Positions 6,932 through 12,197 of a stretch of DNA of 12,197 nucleotides are shown here, piece after piece. Source of the stretch: JAWOJB01 sp046484325 (lineage in GTDB: Bacteria > Actinomycetota > Acidimicrobiia > Spongiisociales > ZC4RG35); assembly GCA_046484325.1 (NCBI GenBank), contig JAWOJB010000051.1:1-12197 (forward strand), given 5' to 3'. Numbering within the stretch: the first letter of the stretch is position 1; the number at the start of each line of letters is the position of its first letter. The notes under the pieces are model-generated. The model did not search any database, was not told the origin of the DNA, and saw only the letters and a list, made by a program, of their open reading frames with translations. A program made the position numbers and the translations under genes.

Positions 6932-8015
6932 CGACGAGCACCACGAGGTCGTCCCGGTGAATCAGCTCCCGAGACCGCTCCGACGGTCTGTCGAGCTGGA
7001 GTAATGCCGACGAGACCCGCACGATCCCCTTGGCAACGGGCGATCCCCGCTCGTCGAGTACCTCGACGGCGTCGCCGGCGTCAAAGGTCCCCGATACCGT
7101 GCGAACCCCGACGGCCAGCAGGCTGCGGCCCCGCCGGACGATGGCGTCGACCGCTCCGTCGTCGATCGTGACGGTGCCCACCGCCGGCTGGCCGAAGGCG
7201 ATCCAGAGCTTGCGGGCGGGCAGCCGCCCCGGCTGTGGATCCACCCAGGTCCCCACCGGTTCACCGGACATCGCCCGCTCCACCACCCGCTCCTCGGACG
7301 CCGCCGCCACCACGGTCGGTACCCCAGACCACGCGGCCATCCGCGCCGCCGCCACCTTGGTCGCCACCCCGCCCGAGCCGAGGGGACCGGAACGACCGGC
7401 GCCGATCAGGTCGAGCACCCGGTCGGTGTGGCGCACCGCGTCGAGCAGCTCCGCACCTGGAGCACCCGGCTCGGCCGAGAAGAGCCCGGTCGTGTCGGTC
7501 AGCAGCACGAGGAGCCCGGCCCCGACGAGATGGGAGACGAGGGCTGCCAGACGGTCGTTGTCGCCGAGCCGGAGCTCCTCGATGGCGACCGTGTCGTTCT
7601 CGTTCACGACCGGCACGATGCGCTCGGAGAGCATCCGATCGAGGGCCTGACGGGCATGGAGGTACTGGTCGCGGTCGGCCAAGACGTTCTTGGTGAGGAG
7701 CACCTGGCCGGCGACCAGCCCACGGCGCTCGAAGCCCACCGTGTACCGCTCCATGAGCCGGCTCTGGCCCACCGCAGCCGCCACCTGCAGACCCGGGATG
7801 TCGGTCGGCCGCGACGAGCGGCCCAGGGCGGTGAGGCCGGCGGCCACCGCCCCCGATGACACGAGCACGGTCGGGTGGCCCCCCGTCCAGGAGTCGGCCA
7901 CCTGGCCGATCACCCGATCGAGCGCGACGGTGTCGAGACCGCCGCCGGGTCGAGCGAGGCTCGACGAACCGACCTTCACCACCACGGGCGCCCCGGGCGC
8001 AACCGGCCGCCGCAT
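6924..8015 (-). CDS. proB: Glutamate 5-kinase (ProB) with C-terminal PUA domain
   Basis: 363 residues, the usual length of the two-domain enzyme. It catalyses the ATP-dependent phosphorylation of glutamate, the first step of proline synthesis, in the cytoplasm. The amino-acid kinase domain shows VVVKVGSSSL near residue 11, VLVSSGAVAAG near 50, VNENDTVAIEELRLGDNDRL near 140, LTDTTGLFS, and GSGGVATKVAAARMA near 215. The last 95 or so residues form the PUA domain, with GRSLLAVGV and FDAGDAVEV. The ATG at 8015 is chosen because it overlaps the obg stop (ATGA) and begins just before the first kinase strand; the frame runs on upstream to 8345 but without family likeness. No proA follows: the next DNA is the convergent potassium-cluster end. 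Proline feedback control is a family property and was not tested here. Confidence 0.96.
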   Translation of the reverse strand: MRRPVAPGAPVVVKVGSSSLARPGGGLDTVALDRVIGQVADSWTGGHPTVLVSSGAVAAGLTALGRSSRPTDIPGLQVAAAVGQSRLMERYTVGFERRGLVAGQVLLTKNVLADRDQYLHARQALDRMLSERIVPVVNENDTVAIEELRLGDNDRLAALVSHLVGAGLLVLLTDTTGLFSAEPGAPGAELLDAVRHTDRVLDLIGAGRSGPLGSGGVATKVAAARMAAWSGVPTVVAAASEERVVERAMSGEPVGTWVDPQPGRLPARKLWIAFGQPAVGTVTIDDGAVDAIVRRGRSLLAVGVRTVSGTFDAGDAVEVLDERGSPVAKGIVRVSSALLQLDRPSERSRELIHRDDLVVLVAS

Positions 8016-9268
8016 CACTCCTCCTCGTCGCCCGAGGGAAGGTACTCGAACTCGAGGTCGCCGATCCGAACGAGGTCCCCGTGGGCGGCCCCAGCCGCGG
8101 AGAGCGCCTCGTCGACACCGAGCCGGCGTAAGCGGCGAGCTGCCAGGTGGGCGGCCTCGGGCATCGTGAGGTCGGCGAAGGCGACTGCCCGTCGCGCCTC
8201 GATCCCGCCCACCTCCCAGACGCCACCGACCCGCTCGACGCTGAAAGGCGCCTCGACCGGCCGATGGAGCACGAACCCCTCGCGGCCGGGGCCCTCCCGG
8301 TGGGTCGACTCCACCAGGTCGGCGATGCGGTGCAGCACCGGCCACATTCCCTCACCGGTGACGGCCGACACCGTGAGCGCCCCGTCGATCGATCCGGCAG
8401 CCTCGGCCGCCTCAGGCAGGTCGGCCTTGCCGACCACGACGAGGCGCGGCCGGTCGACCAGCTCCGGCAGGTACGAGCCCAGCTCGTGGAGCAGTACTCG
8501 CAGCTGCTCGACTGGAGTGAGCGGCTGGATGATCGAGGGGTCGAGCAACAGCACGAGAACCTGGGCCCGCTCGACGTGTCGCAGGAACTCGTGGCCCAGC
8601 CCGCGCCCGCCGGCCGCTCCCTCGACGAGACCGGGCACGTCGGCGAGGATGAACTCCCGGCCGTCCACCGACACCACCCCGAGGTGGGGCTCGAGGGTCG
8701 TGAACGGGTAGTCGGCGACCTTCGGCTTGGCTGCCGAGACCCGGGAGATGAAGGTGCTTTTCCCGGCGTTGGGAAAGCCGACGAGAGCCGCGTCGGCGGC
8801 GAGCTTCAACTCGAGGACGAACGACGCCTCTCGACCGTACTCGCCCTGCTCGCAGACGGATGGAGCCCGGTTCTTCGAGGAGACGAAGGCGGCGTTTCCC
8901 CGGCCGCCGCGACCACCGGTGAGGACGGTGACCCGCTGGCCGTCCTCGACGAGATCGGCGAGGAGCAGTCCCGAGTCGTCGAAGACCTGGGTGCCGGGCG
9001 GGATCGGGAGGACCAGGTCCTCGCCCCGGCGCCCGTGCCGGAGATCACCGCGACCGTGGGTGCCTCCGGCCGCGGCCTGGTGGGGGTGATGGCGGTATTC
9101 GAGGAGAGTGGCCATGCCCGAACGGGCCTCGAGGACGACGTCACCGCCCGCGCCGCCCGATCCGCCGGTGGGCTTGCCCTTCGGCCTGCCTCGGGTCTTG
9201 ACGAAGGACACGACACCGGCTCCACCGTGGCCGGCACGCAGGTGGACCCTCACCCGGTCGACGAACAC
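8015..9268 (-). CDS. obg: Obg (CgtA) ribosome-associated GTPase
   Basis: 417 residues from a GTG at 9268. The three domains are in the usual order: a glycine-rich Obg fold (1 to about 157), a G domain (about 158-325), and a C-terminal OCT domain (about 340-417). G1 is GFPNAGKST (164-172), the switch segment is YPFTTLEPHLG (187-197), G3 is DVPG (210-213), and G5 is SA (301-302). G4 is unusual: residues 280-283 read GKAD where NKxD or TKxD is expected. Established role: Obg binds the large ribosomal subunit and takes part in its assembly and in growth and stringent control, which fits its place after the L21 and L27 genes. The stop of rpmA is only 15 bp upstream, and no strong Shine-Dalgarno is visible there. 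The last three codons are GAG, forming the binding site for proB translation. The C-terminal DEEE tail is short and acidic. Confidence 0.97.
   Translation of the reverse strand: MFVDRVRVHLRAGHGGAGVVSFVKTRGRPKGKPTGGSGGAGGDVVLEARSGMATLLEYRHHPHQAAAGGTHGRGDLRHGRRGEDLVLPIPPGTQVFDDSGLLLADLVEDGQRVTVLTGGRGGRGNAAFVSSKNRAPSVCEQGEYGREASFVLELKLAADAALVGFPNAGKSTFISRVSAAKPKVADYPFTTLEPHLGVVSVDGREFILADVPGLVEGAAGGRGLGHEFLRHVERAQVLVLLLDPSIIQPLTPVEQLRVLLHELGSYLPELVDRPRLVVVGKADLPEAAEAAGSIDGALTVSAVTGEGMWPVLHRIADLVESTHREGPGREGFVLHRPVEAPFSVERVGGVWEVGGIEARRAVAFADLTMPEAAHLAARRLRRLGVDEALSAAGAAHGDLVRIGDLEFEYLPSGDEEE
8018..8026 (-). promoter_or_regulatory. Shine-Dalgarno for proB formed by the last three obg codons
   Basis: The minus strand reads GAGGAGGAG followed by TGATG. 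The three Glu codons that end obg contain AGGAGG, about 4 nt ahead of the proB ATG, whose A is also the last base of the obg stop. This supports the proB start at 8015 and suggests termination-reinitiation coupling. Confidence 0.75.
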
Positions 9269-9283
9269 GACCGGACGATCCGC

Positions 9284-9535
9284 TCAGTCGCTCAGGACGT
9301 CGACCAGGCGGCGGTTGTTGCGGACGCCGTACTTGACGGTTCCACCGGCCGTGGCGAACAGAGTGTCGTCGCTCCCCCGCCCGACGTTGTCGCCCGGATG
9401 AATCCGGGTTCCCCGCTGACGGACGAGGATGGCGCCGGCCTGGACGGCCTGACCGTCGAACACCTTCGGGCCCAGCCGCTTGGCGTGGGACTCGCGCCCG
9501 TTCTTGCTGGATCCACCGGCTTTGGTCTTGGACAT
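9284..9535 (-). CDS. rpmA: Large ribosomal subunit protein bL27
   Basis: 83 residues, the normal length. The sequence matches L27 from end to end: MSKTKAGGSSKNGRESHAKR at the N-terminus, then LGPKVFDGQ, AGAILVRQRGTRIHPG, DDTLFATAGGTVKY, and a basic end (VRNNRRLVDV). L27 sits near the peptidyl-transferase centre of the 50S subunit, where its N-terminal tail approaches the P-site tRNA. There is no Firmicutes-type N-terminal extension needing proteolytic removal: the mature-type start is encoded directly. The ATG at 9535 lies 1 nt beyond the rplU stop, with AGGAGG 6 nt upstream inside the rplU tail codons. The frame stays open further upstream to 9811, but that part is a shadow of rplU. obg follows 15 bp later in the same operon. 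Confidence 0.97.
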   Translation of the reverse strand: MSKTKAGGSSKNGRESHAKRLGPKVFDGQAVQAGAILVRQRGTRIHPGDNVGRGSDDTLFATAGGTVKYGVRNNRRLVDVLSD

Positions 9536-9536
9536 G

Positions 9537-9974
9537 TCACTCCTCCTCGGCTGCGGCCACCGAAACCGCGGCCTCGGGCGTCTCGGTGGGGGGCGGTGCC
9601 GCCTTGGCCGTCTTGGCCGTCTTGGCCGCCTTGGCGGTCTTGGCGGCCTTCGGCTTCGCCGCCGCCGGCAGTTCGATACCGGTGACCTCGATCGTCGTGT
9701 AGGTCTGGCGATGCCCCATACGGCGCCGGTTGCCCGACTTGTTCTTGTAGGTGAAGATGTCGATCTTCGGGCCCCTCGACTCGCCCAGGATCCTGGCATT
9801 GACGACGGCACCCTCGAGGGCGGTCTTGCCGGACAGGGCCCGGCCCGACTCGTCGACGACGAGCACGGGTTCGAAGGTCACGTCGCCCTCGGCGCCCTTC
9901 AGGCGTTCGACCTCGACGATGTCTCCCGCGCGGACCTTCGTCTGTTTCCCGCCCGTGCGGATGATGGCGTACAT
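9537..9974 (-). CDS. rplU: Large ribosomal subunit protein bL21 with Lys/Ala-rich C-terminal tail
   Basis: 145 residues: a standard L21 core of about 103 residues plus a tail of about 42. Core motifs are YAIIRTGGKQTKV at the start, VRAGDIVEVERL, GPKIDIFTYKNKSG, and GNRRRMGHRQTYT near residue 85, which carries the rRNA-binding basic cluster. L21 binds 23S rRNA early in 50S assembly. The tail begins near IELPAAAKPK, repeats KTAK-type units, passes through PPPTETPE and ends in AAAEEE. It is not part of the family fold and should be disordered. The start is clear: AGAGG lies 6-7 nt upstream of the ATG, within a 14-nt palindrome. An extended -10 element lies further upstream. rpmA begins 1 nt after the stop. 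Confidence 0.97.
   Translation of the reverse strand: MYAIIRTGGKQTKVRAGDIVEVERLKGAEGDVTFEPVLVVDESGRALSGKTALEGAVVNARILGESRGPKIDIFTYKNKSGNRRRMGHRQTYTTIEVTGIELPAAAKPKAAKTAKAAKTAKTAKAAPPPTETPEAAVSVAAAEEE
9540..9548 (-). promoter_or_regulatory. Shine-Dalgarno for rpmA formed by the last three rplU codons
   Basis: The minus strand reads GAGGAGGAG, then TGACATG. The three final Glu codons of rplU include AGGAGG, 6 nt before the rpmA ATG, an optimal distance. The arrangement is the same as at the obg-proB junction. Confidence 0.8.
9602..9656. repeat. Imperfect 9-nt tandem repeat inside the rplU tail
   Basis: The plus strand carries about six degenerate copies of a CTTGGCCGT-like unit, with variants such as CTTGGCGGT and CTTCGGCTT. 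On the coding strand they encode alternating Lys-Thr/Ala-Ala triplets. Copy number could vary by slippage without breaking the frame, since the unit is a multiple of three. Confidence 0.7.
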
Positions 9975-9979
9975 GAACG

Positions 9980-9993
9980 ACCTCTCGAGAGGT
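9980..9993. promoter_or_regulatory. 14-nt perfect palindrome over the rplU Shine-Dalgarno
   Basis: ACCTCTCGAGAGGT is a perfect palindrome whose right half on the minus strand supplies the AGAGG ribosome-binding site of rplU. In RNA it could fold as a 5-bp stem with a UCGA loop and hide the site. In DNA it could be a dimer operator just after the predicted start point. Neither function is shown. Confidence 0.4.
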
Positions 9994-10010
9994 GGGGAAT
10001 TCGCCGTTGA

Positions 10011-10019
10011 ATATTAGCA
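10011..10019 (-). promoter_or_regulatory. Candidate extended -10 promoter for rplU
   Basis: The minus strand reads TGCTAATAT: an extended TGn followed by TAATAT, in the only AT-rich patch of this interval. A weak -35 (CTGAGC, 18-bp spacer) overlaps the end of rne. The start would fall near 10004, giving a leader of about 30 nt that contains the palindrome. The ribosomal-protein genes could then be transcribed apart from rne. Confidence 0.5.
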
Positions 10020-10036
10020 GAGGCCTGCCGACCGGC

Positions 10037-11590
10037 TCAGTCGACATCCTCCTCGAACCCGACGCCCACCGGCACCCCGTGGGTGGCGGCCTCCTCGTGG
10101 AGGAGCACACCCCGTCCACCACAGGTGGGGCAGGGCTCCGAGAAGGTCTCGAGCAGACCTGCCGACACGTTCTTTCGAGTCATCTCGACGAGACCGAGGT
10201 GAGAGACGTCGAAGACCTGGGTTCGGGTCTTGTCCCTGGCGAGGGCCTCTTTGAGCCGACGCAGCACCTGCTGCTGATGATCCGTCGACTCCATGTCGAT
10301 GAAGTCGATGACGATGATCCCGCCGATGTCCCGCAGCCGGAGCTGCCGGGCGATCTCCTCGGCCGCCTCGAGGTTGTTGTGCAACACCGTCTCCTCGAGG
10401 CTGGACGACCCGACGAACTTCCCCGTGTTGACGTCGATGACGGTCAGCGCCTCGGTGCGGTCCATGACGAGGTGGCCGCCGGAGGGGAGGTACACCCGGC
10501 GATCGAGCGCCTTGCGCAGTTGGTCCTCGACGTGGTACCGCTCGAAGAGGGACAGCTCGTCCTCGTACATCTGCACCTTGGAAACCAGGTCGGGGGAGGT
10601 GCTGCGGAGGTAGACCATGACCTTGTCGTGCGCTGTCCGGTCGTCGATGAGCATCCGGCGGAAGTCACCGGTGAAGTGCTCCCGGATCACCCGGATGAGC
10701 AGGTCGGGCTCCTCGTAGATCGCTCGGGGAGCTGCGCCGGCGGCGGCATCCTCGGTGATGCGATCCCACGTTCGCTGGAGACGGCTGATGTCGGCGGCGA
10801 TCTCCTCGGCACCGGCGTGCAGCGCCGCCGTGCGGACGATCACGCCATATCCCTCGGGTTTCACCTTGGCGATCGTCTCGCGCAGGCGTCTCCGCTCCGG
10901 ATCCGGCAGGCGGCGGCTGATGCCCTGCGCATCGGAGTCGGGTACCAAGACGAGGTGCCGTCCCGGGAGCGAGGGCTGTCCGGTGAGCCGCGCCCCCTTC
11001 GCCCCCATGGCGTCCTTCACCACCTGGACCAGGACCTCGTCACCCTGGGACAGGACCTCCTCGATACGGGGGCGCCGCTTGCCGAACCGGGCGGGATCGA
11101 CCTTGACGTCGGCGGCATACACCACACCGTTCTTGGCGGCCCCGAAGTCGATGAAGGCGGCCTCCATCCCGGGCAGCACGTTGCGAACCTTGCCGAGGTA
11201 GATGTTGCCCACGAGGGAGACCTGGTCGGAGAGCGCCACGTAGTGCTCCACGAGCACCGGGCCCTCCATGACGACCACCTGGGTCTGATGGGGCCGCACC
11301 CTCACGAGCATCTGCTTTCGAGTCGATTCGACGGGGATGATGATCTCCTCGTCGACCGGCAACTCCCGGGTCCGGGAGGTGTCGATGCCACCCCGGCGGT
11401 TCGTCCGCTGCTGGGGGCGGGGAGCCTTGCGGGCCGTGGGCTTGGGTGCGGTGCGTTCGGGCGCCCGATCCTCCACCACCCGGCGGATCTCCACCTGCTG
11501 GCGTCCGATCCGCAGCCGCTTGCGCTCCTCCTTGACCTGTGCCGATCCCTTGCCGATCACCTCCGGCGTTCGCCGTCGGAAGAGTCCCAT
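10037..11590 (-). CDS. rne: Ribonuclease E/G family endoribonuclease
   Basis: 517 residues from the ATG at 11590, which has AGGAG 9 nt upstream. The first 95 or so residues are a basic, low-complexity extension (MGLFRRR, then Arg/Lys/Pro-rich) before the conserved start ESTRKQMLVRV. An S1 RNA-binding domain follows at about residues 128-200 (GNIYLGKVRNVLPGMEAAFIDFG). The catalytic domain has both metal-binding aspartates, in VIDVNTGKFVG (near 386) and IIVIDFIDM (near 428), and the zinc-link cysteines in CPTCGGRG (near 485-488). Spacing between these matches E. coli RNase E. The chain ends about 30 residues later, so it lacks the long C-terminal degradosome scaffold of E. coli RNase E and is nearer RNase G in that respect. 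It should process rRNA and start mRNA decay in the cytoplasm. The frame is open upstream to 11779, but without family likeness. rplU follows after 62 bp. Confidence 0.95.
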   Translation of the reverse strand: MGLFRRRTPEVIGKGSAQVKEERKRLRIGRQQVEIRRVVEDRAPERTAPKPTARKAPRPQQRTNRRGGIDTSRTRELPVDEEIIIPVESTRKQMLVRVRPHQTQVVVMEGPVLVEHYVALSDQVSLVGNIYLGKVRNVLPGMEAAFIDFGAAKNGVVYAADVKVDPARFGKRRPRIEEVLSQGDEVLVQVVKDAMGAKGARLTGQPSLPGRHLVLVPDSDAQGISRRLPDPERRRLRETIAKVKPEGYGVIVRTAALHAGAEEIAADISRLQRTWDRITEDAAAGAAPRAIYEEPDLLIRVIREHFTGDFRRMLIDDRTAHDKVMVYLRSTSPDLVSKVQMYEDELSLFERYHVEDQLRKALDRRVYLPSGGHLVMDRTEALTVIDVNTGKFVGSSSLEETVLHNNLEAAEEIARQLRLRDIGGIIVIDFIDMESTDHQQQVLRRLKEALARDKTRTQVFDVSHLGLVEMTRKNVSAGLLETFSEPCPTCGGRGVLLHEEAATHGVPVGVGFEEDVD

Positions 11591-11813
11591 CGATCTCTGC
11601 TCCTGTGTTCTCCTGGCGGGAGGCGGCACGGCTCGAAGTCCTGGAAGCCGTCCGGCCCCGGTGGGTGCCACTTGTCCCGTGCTCGACCTGGGGAGCCGGA
11701 ACGTCGGGGAGAGGCGGCGTCCCCGAGCACGGCGAGGCAGGTGGCGCCGGAAGAGACATCCGTGTCTCCCTCCGGGCAAGCCGGAATCTAGCAGGGCTGC
11801 CCAACCAGGAAGG
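11591..11813 (-). promoter_or_regulatory. 223-bp region between the thymidine kinase stop and rne
   Basis: On the minus strand this holds an extended -10, TGCTAGATT, at 11785-11793 with no clear -35. If used, it gives an rne leader of roughly 190 nt. Within it an ATG at 11759 has a strong GGAGG 8-12 nt upstream and opens a frame that runs out of phase into rne. I see no GC-rich stem followed by a T run, so there is no clear terminator for the upstream gene. E. coli rne has a long autoregulatory leader; a comparable role here is only inference. Confidence 0.35.
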
Positions 11814-12122
11814 TCAGGACAGGTCGAGCGCCGGCTGTTCGGGTTCGGCCGGGTCGTAGCAGGACCGGCAGCGAGCCTCGTAGGCGTCGAGGGCTCCGAG
11901 CACGACGAGCTCCTCCATCCGTACGATCCGCTGGGTGAAGAGTGCCGGGCCGCCGCACCGGTGGCAGACGGCCAGCATCTTGGTGACGTACTCGGACCGC
12001 CCGCACAGAGCCGGGATCGGCCCGAACGGCCTGCGCAGGAAGTCGAGGTCGAGCCCGGCCACGATCACCTGCTTGCCGGTCCCGGCGAGCGTCTCCGCCA
12101 CCTCGACGAGACCGTCGTCGAA
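11814..12122 (-). CDS. tdk: Thymidine kinase (type II), C-terminal part only
   Basis: The last 102 residues match type II thymidine kinase: DDGLVEVAETLAGTGKQVIV, AGLDLDFLRRPFGP, then VTKMLAVCHRCGGPA, TQRIV and ALDAYEARCRSC. The two CxxC pairs (CHRC and CRSC) are the structural zinc site of the family. The enzyme phosphorylates thymidine for the dTTP salvage pathway. The N-terminal region with the P-loop and the DExQF motif is absent. Upstream of about 12123 the reading frame continues to the window edge, but in sequence that is not thymidine kinase (see the next entry). The gene is therefore broken here, most likely by a chimeric join. The stop is followed by 223 bp before rne on the same strand. 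Confidence 0.88.
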   Translation of the reverse strand, partial: FDDGLVEVAETLAGTGKQVIVAGLDLDFLRRPFGPIPALCGRSEYVTKMLAVCHRCGGPALFTQRIVRMEELVVLGALDAYEARCRSCYDPAEPEQPALDLS

Positions 12123-12197
12123 GGTATCGGTTTCTTCATCAGCAAGCCTTATTCCTCTCACTCCGGACGCAGTTCTTCCCATTGGCCTTACAAACTC
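12123..12197 (-). other. GyrA-like C-terminal-domain fragment of foreign composition (probable chimeric join)
   Basis: Reading the minus strand inward from the edge gives 25 codons, beginning EFVRPMGRTASGVRGIRL. This is the blade signature of the DNA gyrase A C-terminal domain (typically VRPMGRTAxGVxGIRL), not of thymidine kinase. The last 77 bases of the window hold 37 G/C (48%), far below the rest. All four Arg codons are AGA or AGG and an ATA Ile codon appears, whereas neighbouring genes use CGN and ATC. The frame runs into thymidine kinase at the TTC at 12122-12120. An assembly chimera at a contig end is the simplest reading; a real recombination event is the alternative. Confidence 0.72.

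Noticed and set aside
8016..8345. N-terminal extension of proB
   Set aside because: The frame is open, but this part overlaps obg deeply and lacks kinase sequence. The ATGA overlap with a Shine-Dalgarno fixes the start at 8015.
9600..9660. Possible CRISPR or regulatory repeat array
   Set aside because: The units are 9 nt, degenerate, without spacers, and lie in frame in the rplU coding sequence.
8147..9685. 512-codon plus-strand ORF opposite obg, rpmA and rplU
   Set aside because: It covers three conserved genes on the other strand, and its composition reflects their reverse complement.
9992..11791. 599-codon plus-strand ORF opposite rne
   Set aside because: Antisense shadow of RNase E/G. 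Conserved S1, catalytic and zinc motifs are all on the minus strand.
1..12197. tRNA or rRNA genes, insertion sequences, phage or defence genes
   Set aside because: No recognisable RNA gene, transposase, integrase, terminal inverted repeat pair or defence domain was seen on either strand by eye.

Overview
The window is GC-rich throughout, and its coding frames favour G or C at third positions. It reads as a chromosomal segment of a high-GC bacterium, most likely Actinomycetota, perhaps a deep lineage such as Acidimicrobiia. The main reasons are the RNase E/G - L21 - L27 - Obg - glutamate 5-kinase order, single-RCK TrkA pairs like mycobacterial CeoB/CeoC, frequent GTG starts and 4-nt stop/start overlaps. 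The exact lineage is an inference.

Left edge (1-434, minus): the N-terminal part of a MoxR/CoxD-type AAA+ ATPase, cut by the window. It diverges from the potassium cluster across 121 bp.

Potassium cluster (556-6931, plus): two Trk modules in tandem. Module 1 is a two-RCK TrkA overlapping a canonical TrkH by 4 nt. After a 51-bp gap with a good -10 element comes module 2: two single-RCK TrkA proteins, a 44-codon single-membrane-segment protein and a divergent TrkH. A secreted or membrane-anchored, possibly OB-fold protein closes the run. Most junctions overlap, so this is one operon, possibly with an internal promoter. The expected function is gated K+ uptake by two TrkH channels controlled by nucleotide-binding RCK rings.

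Translation and growth cluster (11590 down to 6924, minus): rne/rng, rplU (L21), rpmA (L27), obg and proB, tightly packed. Both rplU and obg end in three GAG codons and a stop, which also serve as the Shine-Dalgarno of the next gene. Extended -10 elements lie in front of rne and rplU. proB and the last gene of the potassium cluster converge and overlap by 8 bp, with no room for a terminator.

Right edge: the C-terminal two thirds or so of a type II thymidine kinase, joined in frame near 12123 to about 25 codons that look like the DNA gyrase A C-terminal domain, with much lower GC and different codon use. This is most likely an assembly chimera at a contig end.

I found no mobile element, CRISPR array, RNA gene or defence system. 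The least described items are the small membrane protein between TrkA and TrkH2, the fused-plus-split Trk layout, and several unusual residues in otherwise standard proteins.
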